A stretch of DNA of 64,000 bases from Phreatobacter stygius (GTDB lineage: Bacteria > Pseudomonadota > Alphaproteobacteria > Rhizobiales > Phreatobacteraceae), in assembly GCF_005144885.1 (NCBI RefSeq), contig NZ_CP039690.1, forward strand, positions 4,105,001-4,169,000, in the 5' to 3' direction. The position numbers and the translations under genes are program-made. Numbering within the stretch: the first letter of the stretch is position 1; every line of letters starts with the position of its first letter. This document shows, piece by piece, positions 54,063 to 62,133 of this stretch. Under the pieces are notes generated by a model that was not told where the DNA came from, did not search any database, and saw only the letters and a list, made by a program, of their open reading frames with translations.

Positions 54063-54908
54063 TCAGCGGAACGACGCGGCAAAGGCCTCGCCGTCGCGCA
54101 GGCCGAGTTCATAAGCCCCTTTGATCGCCTCGGCGTCGGTCACCGCGAAACGGCTGGTGATGATCGGCACGCTCGGCCTGACCACGGTGCGTCCGGCGGC
54201 CTCGGGAAGCGGCTTGCCGGCACGCGTCGTCAAGACCAGCGTGCGGCCACCATGCCGCTCCACCGTGCCGATCTTCTCGACCGGCGGGTTGTCGACCAGC
54301 CCGCCATCCAGCGCCGGCCGGCCATTGACCTGGCCGATCGGCATGAAGGGCGGCACCGAGGCCGTGCCCATCAGGGCCTCGATGAGTTCCTCGGGCGTTT
54401 CGACCGCATGGGTGGAAATCCAGGTGGGGGTCAGGCCGACATGCCGGCCAGCCTTCGAATAGGCCGCGCCGGTCAACGCCTTCTCGACCTGATAGGCGCC
54501 GATCGCGGCATAGGCGGCGACGATCGACGGCATCAGGCGCGGCGGATGGGTGACCTGGATCAGGATTTCCGGCGCCGCTTTCAGCGCCGCCAGTTCGAGC
54601 GCGCCGAAGGTCTGGGTCAAGAGGTCGCGGTAGAGGCTACCGACGATGAACGGCGAGCGCCCCTTGGCCAGTTCGCTCCAGACCACTTCCTTTTCGATCG
54701 TGGCGCAGGCCTCCAGGACGATGCGGCGTACCCGCTCGCCCTCGCCGATCAGCGAGAAGCAGGCCTGGAATGCGCCGGCCGAGACCCCGACAACCATGCC
54801 GGGATCTTGCGGGTGCACCGCGTTGAAGGCTTCCCAGAAGCCACCTTGCCAGTAGCAGCGGTTGCCGCCGCCGGCGAAGGCTATGGCGTCGAAGCGGGTC
54901 GAACTCAT
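54063..54908 (-). CDS. Patatin-like phospholipase family protein
   Basis: A 281-residue lipid acyl hydrolase. The oxyanion loop GGGNRCYWQGGF (about residues 13-24), nucleophile elbow GVSAGAF (Ser at about 44) and catalytic Asp in LDGGLVDNPP (about 198) form the Ser-Asp dyad. No signal peptide is seen, so it acts in the cytosol or is exported by another route. Typical bacterial length. It is convergent with the HAD gene, with 30 nt between the stops. Confidence 0.9.
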   Translation of the reverse strand: MSSTRFDAIAFAGGGNRCYWQGGFWEAFNAVHPQDPGMVVGVSAGAFQACFSLIGEGERVRRIVLEACATIEKEVVWSELAKGRSPFIVGSLYRDLLTQTFGALELAALKAAPEILIQVTHPPRLMPSIVAAYAAIGAYQVEKALTGAAYSKAGRHVGLTPTWISTHAVETPEELIEALMGTASVPPFMPIGQVNGRPALDGGLVDNPPVEKIGTVERHGGRTLVLTTRAGKPLPEAAGRTVVRPSVPIITSRFAVTDAEAIKGAYELGLRDGEAFAASFR

Positions 54909-55017
54909 GGATCAGATTTAGCGGAGCAGGGGCCCTGCCGTCGAGAGTGTGGGAAGCGTGTCGGATGGGGTTGCGTCCCTCTTCGGGCGTCGCTATACAC
55001 CCAGCCTGTTCGCGAGG

Positions 55018-55094
55018 CGGAGTGTAGCGCAGTCTGGTAGCGCACCACGTTCGGGACGTGGGGGTCGCAGGTTCAAATCCTGCCACTCCGACCA
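55018..55094 (+). tRNA. tRNA-Pro (CGG anticodon)
   Basis: A 77-nt tRNA. The acceptor CGGAGTG pairs with CACTCCG, the anticodon stem is CCACG/CGTGG around TTCGGGA (anticodon CGG), and the T-arm is GCAGG-TTCAAAT-CCTGC. ACCA is encoded at the 3' end. D-loop AGTCTGGTA is normal. Confidence 0.97.
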
Positions 55095-55229
55095 GCGATC
55101 CCGAGGGATTGACTGGTCGGGCCGCTCGCAGAACAGAACTTCACCTCAGATTGGGCGAACAGAAGCGACCGGGTTCCGGCTGCGCTGTCGTCACGCGCGA
55201 TCCGGCCGTCCGCCGACCTGCCTCTTTGC

Positions 55230-55427
55230 TCAGATCACCATCTTGCGCAGGCCGGGATTTTCCGGCGGCGGGATCTGCCGGTATTCGCCGCACCAGTCGT
55301 TGCGGTTGACGCTCGGCCAGATCGCACTGCCATCGGCCTGGGCGCGCGGCGGATGCGCCCGGCAGAGGCCGGCATTGGCGCTGCGCGATTCATGGAACAG
55401 CCGGCAATTGCTGCAGAACTCCGCCAT
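55230..55427 (-). CDS. Small cysteine-rich protein of unknown function
   Basis: A 65-residue protein if ATG 55427 is the start (MAEFCSNCRLF); the frame is open 12 codons further. Four cysteines are at 5, 8, 22 and 46, spaced C-x2-C-x13-C-x23-C, with conserved-looking aromatic residues around WPSVNRNDWCGEY. This looks like a Zn or Fe-S binding mini-protein, and the pattern is familiar from short hypothetical proteins of Hyphomicrobiales, though I cannot name a family. It lies 52 nt downstream of the M20 peptidase gene. Confidence 0.65.
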   Translation of the reverse strand: MAEFCSNCRLFHESRSANAGLCRAHPPRAQADGSAIWPSVNRNDWCGEYRQIPPPENPGLRKMVI

Positions 55428-55479
55428 GTCTTGCCCCCGGATGATGGTGATCCCCGAGGGCAAATTAGCGCCAACCGGG

Positions 55480-56625
55480 TTAGCGGAGCGTTTCCATCAG
55501 CCCGGCAAGCAGGCGGGCGCGCGGCACGATCGACGACACCAGCCCATGTTCGTCCAGCGTATGGGCGCCGGCCCCGTCGATACCGAGGCCGTCCAGGGTC
55601 GGCACGCCGAGCGCGGCGGTGAAATTGCCGTCCGAGCCGCCGCCGGTCATCGGGCAATCCTCGAGGTCGAAGCCGATCGAGCGGGCAACCCCTTGGGCGC
55701 GCGCCAGCATCTCGGTGATCAGCGCGGTCTTCGGGTAAGGCGGCCGGTTGAGGTCGCCCTCGACGTGGACGGTGACATCAGGTGTCACCGCGGCAAGGCC
55801 GCGGATGCGGGCGACCATTTCGGCGCCGATTTCCGGGTCCGGTACGCGCAGGTCGATCTCCGCCGTGCAGGTCTCGGGCGTGACATTGGCGGCCGAGCCG
55901 CCTTTGATCAGGCCGACGGTGGTGGTGATGCCGCGGGCATAATTGGTCATGCCCTCGACCGCCAGGATCTGATGGGCCATTTCTCTGATAGCGCTGCGGC
56001 CGTCCTGATGCCGTGCGCCGGCATGGGCCGGCCGGCCATGGGTGGTCAGGACGAAACGGGCGACGCCCTTGCGGGCGGTGACGATCCGGCCGCCGTCGCG
56101 GGCAGGCTCGGTGACCAGCACATAGGCCGCCTTGCGCGCTTCTTCCTCGATGATGCCGCGCGAGGTCGGGCTGCCGACCTCCTCGTCCGGGGTGAACAGG
56201 AAGGTGATCGGACGGGCGGTCGCGACACCGGCGCGGATCAGCGCGCGGTAGCCGGCGACGGCCAGATAGGCCCCGCCCTTCATGTCGTAGAGGCCGGGGC
56301 CGTAGAGCTTGTCGCCCTCGCGCCGGAACGGCAGGCGGCCGGTCAGCGTGCCCTTGGGATGCACGGTGTCGACATGGGTCAGCACCAGGATCGGCTTCTC
56401 GTTCGACGGTTCGGCACTGGAGACTTTCAGCACGCCGGCATAACCGCCGGTCCCGACGCGGCGGTCGATGGTGACAGGCAGGCCCTCGAAGTCTTTCTCG
56501 ACCTCGTCCAGCACCGCTTCGACCCCGCCGGCGTCATGGCTCGGGCTCTCGGTGACGACCCAGCGCCGGATGCCCTCGATCACTTCATCCTCATGCAGCG
56601 GCACGGTCGCAGCCTTGAGCGTCAT
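55480..56625 (-). CDS. M20 family metallopeptidase (glutamate carboxypeptidase-like)
   Basis: A 381-residue zinc exopeptidase of the ArgE/DapE/CPG2 group. VLTHVDTVHPKGTL has the first metal His and Asp; GLYDMKGG holds the bridging Asp; TPDEEVGSPTSRG has the catalytic Glu pair; a dimerisation domain lies at about 180-290; GGGSDGNFTAALGVPTLDGLG ends the active site. It removes C-terminal glutamate or similar residues. It is the fourth gene of a minus-strand run starting with DUF898, 18 nt after DUF1499. Confidence 0.9.
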   Translation of the reverse strand: MTLKAATVPLHEDEVIEGIRRWVVTESPSHDAGGVEAVLDEVEKDFEGLPVTIDRRVGTGGYAGVLKVSSAEPSNEKPILVLTHVDTVHPKGTLTGRLPFRREGDKLYGPGLYDMKGGAYLAVAGYRALIRAGVATARPITFLFTPDEEVGSPTSRGIIEEEARKAAYVLVTEPARDGGRIVTARKGVARFVLTTHGRPAHAGARHQDGRSAIREMAHQILAVEGMTNYARGITTTVGLIKGGSAANVTPETCTAEIDLRVPDPEIGAEMVARIRGLAAVTPDVTVHVEGDLNRPPYPKTALITEMLARAQGVARSIGFDLEDCPMTGGGSDGNFTAALGVPTLDGLGIDGAGAHTLDEHGLVSSIVPRARLLAGLMETLR

Positions 56626-56643
56626 GGTCGTCTCGATCCCTTG

Positions 56644-57420
56644 TTATCTCTGGACGCGCCGGGCGGCGGCGCGCATCTCGTCGAGCGCCGCGACGACGCG
56701 GCGCGCATTGACCCCGAAATCCTGCCGCCCGTAGCGCGCGGCCGAGCGCATGTCGATCCTGGCCCGGCCGTTGACGGTGCGGACGCGAATGACGATGTCG
56801 TCGCGAAAGCCCATGATCAGCGAGCGGGTGACCATCTCGATCCGTCCGTCACGTGCCGCGCCGCGATAGTCGACCTGGTCGAGGACGCGCCATTTCTGGC
56901 CGTCGACCAGGTCGGACAGCAATTCGTTGACCTCGTCTGGCGCGAGATCGACGTCGAGCGGACGGATCTCCGGATAGAGTTCGCGCTGCTGCGCCGCCAG
57001 CGCCGGCTGATAGGCCGAGGGATTGGCGCCGGGCGGCCGGGCCGAGGCGACGATGTCGAAGGCCGGCGGGTTCTCCGGATCGGTGGTGATGTCGTTGATG
57101 GCGGGCTGGCGCAGCCCGATGACGCCGAGCACGGCCGGATAGGCCAGCAGCGCCGCGCCCAGCACCACGGCGAAGGCGGCATAACGGCCGCCGCGATAGC
57201 CCGAAAACCAGATGGCGGTGCCCGCGATCAGCGCCGAGGCGACGCCAAGGGCGACGATGCCGAGGCCGGCGCCGAGCGCCACCACGGCCTGGCCCCCGTC
57301 GAGCCAGTCCGATCGCGCGGCCAGCACGGCCACCACGGCGACCGCCAGACCCAGGACGACGAAGCGCAGGCTCCAGACGGCGAGGCGCGAGGTAGGCTCG
57401 ACAAAGGCGCGGCGGCGCAT
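56644..57420 (-). CDS. DUF1499 domain-containing membrane protein
   Basis: A 258-residue protein. Three or so hydrophobic segments occupy residues 15-110 (VVLGLAVAVVAVLA, GLGIVALGVASALIAGTAIWFS, AFAVVLGAALLAYPAVLGVIG). The DUF1499 domain follows at about 130-250, with EMVTRSLIMGFRDDIVIRVR and the family's conserved RSAARYGRQDFGVNARRV. The function is unknown; a lipid- or protein-facing membrane role is inferred. 18 nt separate it from the M48 peptidase upstream. Confidence 0.88.
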   Translation of the reverse strand: MRRRAFVEPTSRLAVWSLRFVVLGLAVAVVAVLAARSDWLDGGQAVVALGAGLGIVALGVASALIAGTAIWFSGYRGGRYAAFAVVLGAALLAYPAVLGVIGLRQPAINDITTDPENPPAFDIVASARPPGANPSAYQPALAAQQRELYPEIRPLDVDLAPDEVNELLSDLVDGQKWRVLDQVDYRGAARDGRIEMVTRSLIMGFRDDIVIRVRTVNGRARIDMRSAARYGRQDFGVNARRVVAALDEMRAAARRVQR

Positions 57421-57438
57421 GCTGTCCGATCCGAGTGA

Positions 57439-58545
57439 CTAATCTGTCTTCTGGCAGATCGCCCGCAAGGCTGTCCATTGTTCCGGCGTCAGGGCGGGCC
57501 TGCTGGCGGCCGCGCCCGTCAGGGCATCGCGGATCGCCTGTTCGCGCTCGGCATTGGCCGGGTGGCTGGCGATCCAGGACAGGCCGCCGGGATCGGCGAC
57601 CCCGGCATTGATGAAGAAGCGGGCGAGCCCCAGCGGATCGCCGCCGGCTTTCAGCATGAGGTCGACGGCGAAATGATCGGCCTGCCGCTCCGAATCGCGT
57701 GAAAAAGCGCTCTGCATCAGCGAACGCGAGGCGAGGATGATGGCGGTGCCGCCGGCGAAATCGCCGAACACCGTGCCGAGCAGAAAACCGAGGCCGCCGG
57801 CCTGGATCACCGAGCGCAGGCCGTGGCGCAGCTTCACATGGCCGATTTCGTGGGCCAGCACGCCGGCGAACTCGTCGGGCGAGCGGGCCTTCTGCAGCAG
57901 GCCGTTGAACATGTAGACATAGCCGCCGGGCAGCGCGAAGGCATTGACCAGCCGATGGTTCAGGACGACCACCTTGAGCGGCACGTGCAGGCCGGCGGCC
58001 TCCTCGAACCGTCCGACCAGGTTGGCCAGTGCCTGCTGGCCTTCCGCGCCGATGCAGGTGCGGATGCCGTTGTCACCGCCGAAGGTCTTGCGGATCTCCG
58101 GGTCCATGGCCGCGCCGAGGCGAATTTCGGCCGCCGCCGGCACCAGCGGCGCGAGCCGGCCGGCGATCGCCGGCAGGCCGTAAAAGGCAAGGCCCAGCAG
58201 CGAAATGATCGCGGCGATCGCCCAGAACACCACGGCGCGGCGTTCGCGCCGCTCGCGCAGACCCTTGGTCAGGGTCAAGGGCGCACGCCCGGCAAGGTCC
58301 GCGGCGAAGGCCATGTCGGGAATTTCGAGCAGCGGCTCGGCCGTCGAGCCGGGCTGCGGCAGCAAGGTCACCGCGAGGCCGGCGCCGGCATGGCCCTCGA
58401 TCCGCCGGATCGACTGATAGGGCCAGCTCGACACGAGCCGGCCCTCGGCGGAAAAGATGGCGAGCCCGTCGGGATGCAGCGAGACCTCGACGGCATGCCG
58501 TTTCGCCGTCAGACCATCGTAATAGGTTGCGGCCACACTTGGCAT
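57439..58545 (-). CDS. M48 family metallopeptidase
   Basis: A 368-residue membrane-bound zinc protease. One clear membrane helix is at about 104-125. The zinc motif HEIGH is at residues 232-236, with the third ligand Glu in DSERQADHFAVD (about 289). The N-terminal 95 residues form a small separate domain seen in YjgN-associated M48 proteins. It probably cleaves misfolded envelope proteins. It is 3 nt after the DUF898 gene, so they are one unit. Confidence 0.92.
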   Translation of the reverse strand: MPSVAATYYDGLTAKRHAVEVSLHPDGLAIFSAEGRLVSSWPYQSIRRIEGHAGAGLAVTLLPQPGSTAEPLLEIPDMAFAADLAGRAPLTLTKGLRERRERRAVVFWAIAAIISLLGLAFYGLPAIAGRLAPLVPAAAEIRLGAAMDPEIRKTFGGDNGIRTCIGAEGQQALANLVGRFEEAAGLHVPLKVVVLNHRLVNAFALPGGYVYMFNGLLQKARSPDEFAGVLAHEIGHVKLRHGLRSVIQAGGLGFLLGTVFGDFAGGTAIILASRSLMQSAFSRDSERQADHFAVDLMLKAGGDPLGLARFFINAGVADPGGLSWIASHPANAEREQAIRDALTGAAASRPALTPEQWTALRAICQKTD

Positions 58546-58548
58546 GGG

Positions 58549-59895
58549 TCAGAGCCCAATGCCGAAATCGACGGCGTCGCCAAGGCCTTCACCCATCGCC
58601 GACGCCTCGACATTGCGCGCACGGACGCTGTCGAGGGACGCCAGGTTAGTGACCGACAGCGAGGCCATCTTGGCCCGGTAGAGCGGCAGGCCGATGAGCA
58701 ACTGCTTGGCGATCCAGAAGCCGCCGAGCAGGATGAGATAGCCAAACACGATCAGGACTAGGATGAGGACGCCGCCGGCCCGGCCACCACCGCCGGCCAT
58801 GCTGGCGAAGAACAGGCCACCCGCGGCCACGCCGACGAAGATCGATGCAACGATGCCAAGTCCGGCCATCGCCAGCGCTCCGAGCGCATAGACCCGGTAG
58901 GCACTGCCGATCCTGAAATCCGACACGAGCGCGGCGCCGCCGATGCGCGTGCCGTTCATTCGCCAGCGGAAAGTGACCGCCTGGAAGGCAGGGTACAGGA
59001 GGATCGGGATGAAGATCGACGAGGACAGGGCGGTGATCACCGCCCCGATCGCCAGGCCTTCCGACCCGGTGGGGATATATTGGTCGGCAAGGACACCGCG
59101 GAGCACATTGGCCCAGATATCCCAGGGGATCGAGGCGACGGTCGCGCCGATCAGGATGAGCGGCAGTCCAAAGCCGATCGCCCAGACCACCGCGAGGCCG
59201 CGCAGCAATTCGCCAGGCGTTCCCGTGAAGTCGCCTGGTGCATCGCCATAGAAGGTCTCGCGCATCTTGATCCGCTCGAGCACAGCGGCGGCCCAGGGAT
59301 AGGCGATGCCGAGGCTGAGAATGACCAGCACGAACAAGCCGAAGCCCTTGGCGGCATAGCGCCAGGCCGAACCGGTCATGCGCAGCCTCAAACCGCGCCA
59401 GGAGCTGCGGGTCAGGCGATAGCGCCGGCTGGCGTAGACGGCATATTGGCCGAGGAACAGCAGGATGAAGGTCAGGCCGATCGACACCACCCATTGGGCC
59501 TGGGGCAGTCCGAGCGCCAGGAAGAAGCCGGCCGCCTGCAGCGGCACCAGGATGGCGAGCGCGAACAGGAAGCCTTTGAGCAATTGCATGCCGGTGCCGG
59601 TATAGGCGAAGGCCTCGGTACCGACTGATGTGTGCGACCAGTAGAAACGCCTGATATCGGTGGTCAGCCAGAACCGGTAGATGCCGAGCGTGATCAGCTG
59701 CAGGAAGAAGCCCTTGACCAGCAGGCCGAACAGTTCGCCGGCAAGGCCGGAGAAGCCGATCCGGACCGGCTCGCCGCTTTGCGATCCCGGTGCGCGGGGC
59801 ATGATCGGTACACGGCCGGAGGCCGCCGTCTCGGCGGCGGCCACGGCGCCGGCGGTCGACCGCTGACCCCAGGGACCTTGCACGGCATCCGTCAT
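58549..59895 (-). CDS. YjgN family (DUF898) membrane protein
   Basis: A 448-residue multi-pass inner-membrane protein. A Pro/Ala-rich cytosolic lead (1-40) precedes RIGFSGLAGELFGLLVKGFFLQLITLGIYRFWL, shown here only to mark the DUF898 repeat that recurs near residue 330. About ten helices are predicted. The family has no proven activity, but it is commonly coupled to an M48 protease, as here (3-nt gap). It leads an operon DUF898-M48-DUF1499-M20. Confidence 0.88.
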   Translation of the reverse strand: MTDAVQGPWGQRSTAGAVAAAETAASGRVPIMPRAPGSQSGEPVRIGFSGLAGELFGLLVKGFFLQLITLGIYRFWLTTDIRRFYWSHTSVGTEAFAYTGTGMQLLKGFLFALAILVPLQAAGFFLALGLPQAQWVVSIGLTFILLFLGQYAVYASRRYRLTRSSWRGLRLRMTGSAWRYAAKGFGLFVLVILSLGIAYPWAAAVLERIKMRETFYGDAPGDFTGTPGELLRGLAVVWAIGFGLPLILIGATVASIPWDIWANVLRGVLADQYIPTGSEGLAIGAVITALSSSIFIPILLYPAFQAVTFRWRMNGTRIGGAALVSDFRIGSAYRVYALGALAMAGLGIVASIFVGVAAGGLFFASMAGGGGRAGGVLILVLIVFGYLILLGGFWIAKQLLIGLPLYRAKMASLSVTNLASLDSVRARNVEASAMGEGLGDAVDFGIGL

Positions 59896-59972
59896 GTCAT
59901 TCTCCGGCTACACGCTGGGGGCGATCATATAAGAGCCATTGCCGGGCGGCCACTGGGGGAAGCTGCAAGTTT

Positions 59973-60003
59973 CGATCCGATCGTGCGATCCGATCGTTCG
60001 ATC
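59973..60003. repeat. 13-bp direct repeats between acyl-CoA synthetase and DUF898 genes
   Basis: CGATCCGATCGT occurs at 59973-59984 and 59986-59997, each followed by one base and then CGAT again, ending at the acyl-CoA synthetase stop. Each copy contains the palindrome CGATCG. The 106-nt gap is upstream of the DUF898 operon, so this may be a regulator site or a chance repeat. Confidence 0.55.
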
Positions 60004-61630
60004 AGGCCGTCGGCAGCCTGTAGTCCTTGAACCGGTCGCGCAGCGTCGTCTTCTGGATCTTCCCGGTGGCGGTGTGCGGGATCTCGTCGACCAGCACGAC
60101 GTCATCGGGCAGCCACCATTTGGCGATCTTGCCTTCCATATAGGCGAGCAGGCTATCGCGGGTCGGCGACCGGCCGGCTTTCGGCACGATCACCAGGAGC
60201 GGCCGCTCGTCCCATTTCGGATGGACGATGCCGATCACCGCGGCTTCCGCGACGTCGGGGTGGCCGACCGCGATGTTTTCGATGTCGATCGAGGAGATCC
60301 ATTCGCCGCCCGATTTGATCACGTCCTTCGACCGGTCGACGATGCGCATATAGCCGTAGGGGTCGATGGTCGAGACGTCGCCGGTGTCGAAGAAGCCGTT
60401 CTCGTCGAGGATGGTGCCACCCTCGCCACGGTAATATTCGCGCGCGACCGCGGGGCCGCGGACAACGAGGCGGCCGAAGACATGGCCGTCGCGGGCGAGT
60501 TCCTTGCCGCTGTCGTCGACGATCTTCATCTCGACGCCGAACGGCGGATGTCCGGTTGTCTCCTTGACGTCGAGCCAGGCGTCGCCGGTCAGCCCCTGGT
60601 ATTCGGGTTTCAGCGAACAGACCGTGCCGAGCGGGCTCATCTCGGTCATGCCCCAGGCATGCAGCACCTCGACGTCATAGACGTCGCGGAACTTCTCGGT
60701 CACCGCGCGCGGACAGGCCGAGCCGCCGATGACCACCTTCTTCAGGTGCGGCAGCTTCTGGTCATTGGCTTCGAGCTGCTGCAGCAGCATCAGCCACACC
60801 GTCGGCACCGCAGCGGAATGGCTTACCTTATAGGTGTCGAGCAATTCGTAGATGCTGGCGCCGTCCATCTTCGGGCCGGGCATGACCATGGTGGTGCCCG
60901 ACATCGGCGCGGTGAAGGCGAGCGACCAGCCATTGGCGTGGAACATCGGCACGACCGGCATCATCACGTCGCGCGAGGCGAGCCCGAACATGTCGGCATT
61001 GTTGACGCACATCGAGTGCAGCACGTTGGACCGATGGGAATAGACCACCCCCTTGGGGTTTCCCGTGGTGCCCGAGGTGTAGCACATGCCGGCGGCGGTG
61101 TTCTCGTCGAACGCGGCCCAGGTGAAATCGGCATCGACCTCGCTGATCCAGCTCTCATAAGCCACGGCATTGCGCAGCGTGGTCTGCGGCATGTGCTCGG
61201 CATCGGTCAGCACGATGAATTTTTCGACCAGCGGCAGGTGCTCCTGCAGCTTCTCCAGCAGCGGTACGAAGGTCAGGTCGGTCATGATCATGCGGTCGCC
61301 GGCATGATTGGCGATCCAGGCGATCTGTTCCGGGAACAGCCGCGGGTTGAGCGTGTGATAGACCGCGCCGATGCCGGTGATGCCATACCAGGCTTCCAGG
61401 TGCCGCCAGGTGTTCCAGGCGACCGTGCCGATGCGGTCGCCGAGCTTGACGCCGTCCTTGGTCAGGCGCTTGGCGACCCTCAGCGCATTGGTGCGGATGT
61501 CGGCGTAAGTGGTCTCGACGATCGGCCCCTCGACCGAGCGGGAAATGACCTTGCGGCCCGCGTGGTAGCGCCCGGCATGGTCGATGACCTTATGGATCAG
61601 AAGCGGCCAGTCCTGCATCAGGCCCAACAT
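60002..61630 (-). CDS. Acyl-CoA synthetase (long/medium-chain fatty acid-CoA ligase)
   Basis: A 542-residue AMP-forming ligase of the ANL superfamily. The AMP/ATP motif [11 protein letters not shown] is near residue 190; GWGMTEMSP-like residues appear as [12 protein letters not shown]; the hinge follows [23 protein letters not shown]; the catalytic Lys is in [12 protein letters not shown] near the C-terminus. It resembles FadD3/AlkK-type enzymes for medium to long chains. The start ATG 61630 faces tRNA-Gln across 248 nt of promoter DNA, in which I see no firm box. Confidence 0.93.
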   Translation of the reverse strand: MLGLMQDWPLLIHKVIDHAGRYHAGRKVISRSVEGPIVETTYADIRTNALRVAKRLTKDGVKLGDRIGTVAWNTWRHLEAWYGITGIGAVYHTLNPRLFPEQIAWIANHAGDRMIMTDLTFVPLLEKLQEHLPLVEKFIVLTDAEHMPQTTLRNAVAYESWISEVDADFTWAAFDENTAAGMCYTSGTTGNPKGVVYSHRSNVLHSMCVNNADMFGLASRDVMMPVVPMFHANGWSLAFTAPMSGTTMVMPGPKMDGASIYELLDTYKVSHSAAVPTVWLMLLQQLEANDQKLPHLKKVVIGGSACPRAVTEKFRDVYDVEVLHAWGMTEMSPLGTVCSLKPEYQGLTGDAWLDVKETTGHPPFGVEMKIVDDSGKELARDGHVFGRLVVRGPAVAREYYRGEGGTILDENGFFDTGDVSTIDPYGYMRIVDRSKDVIKSGGEWISSIDIENIAVGHPDVAEAAVIGIVHPKWDERPLLVIVPKAGRSPTRDSLLAYMEGKIAKWWLPDDVVLVDEIPHTATGKIQKTTLRDRFKDYRLPTA

Positions 61631-61878
61631 GAGCGTATCTCCACGGCATTTGCAGCGCTGTTTTCAGCGCCTTGTCGCTTGGGAAGCTAGTGCAGGTTCG
61701 GGAGCGCCGTCCACCCTTTCGAACAGCCGGGAAAGACTGTCGGATTTCCGACATTTGCCGTCTTTGCGCCGGTCACGCCGCGGCCTGGCCGCGCTTCGCC
61801 CACAGACAATCGCAAGAGGCCGTTGAACGATCGATCCGGCATCGCTATGGTCCGCGCCGCGAAGCCTGCTTCGCCCAC

Positions 61879-61952
61879 TGGGTCGTCGTCTAATGGTAGG
61901 ACTCGGGTTTTTGGTACCCGCTATCTAGGTTCGAATCCTAGCGACCCAGCCA
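61879..61952 (+). tRNA. tRNA-Gln (TTG anticodon)
   Basis: A 74-nt tRNA. The acceptor TGGGTCG pairs with CGACCCA, the anticodon loop TTTTGGT gives TTG between CGGGT and ACCCG, and the T-loop is TTCGAAT. GCCA is encoded at the 3' end, with G as discriminator, as is usual for tRNA-Gln. The 181 nt that follow, up to tex, show no gene. Confidence 0.97.
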
Positions 61953-62133
61953 AGGCCGTCTCATCACTTGAACGAGCTGACGCCATGCCCTGGCCGGGCA
62001 CTCGATCCCCGGCTTTCGGACACAGCCGTGGTGACGCAGGAGCGCACAGCGCCCAGGGGGCCGCCGGGTCGGGCCATTGGCTCAGCCCTGTCGGCCATGG
62101 CATCACCGGGGGACGAAGTTTTAGGAGAATCGT

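Noticed and set aside
54949-57438. An 829-codon open frame on the plus strand
   Set aside because: It runs through tRNA-Pro and antisense to the M20 and DUF1499 genes and shows no family motif.
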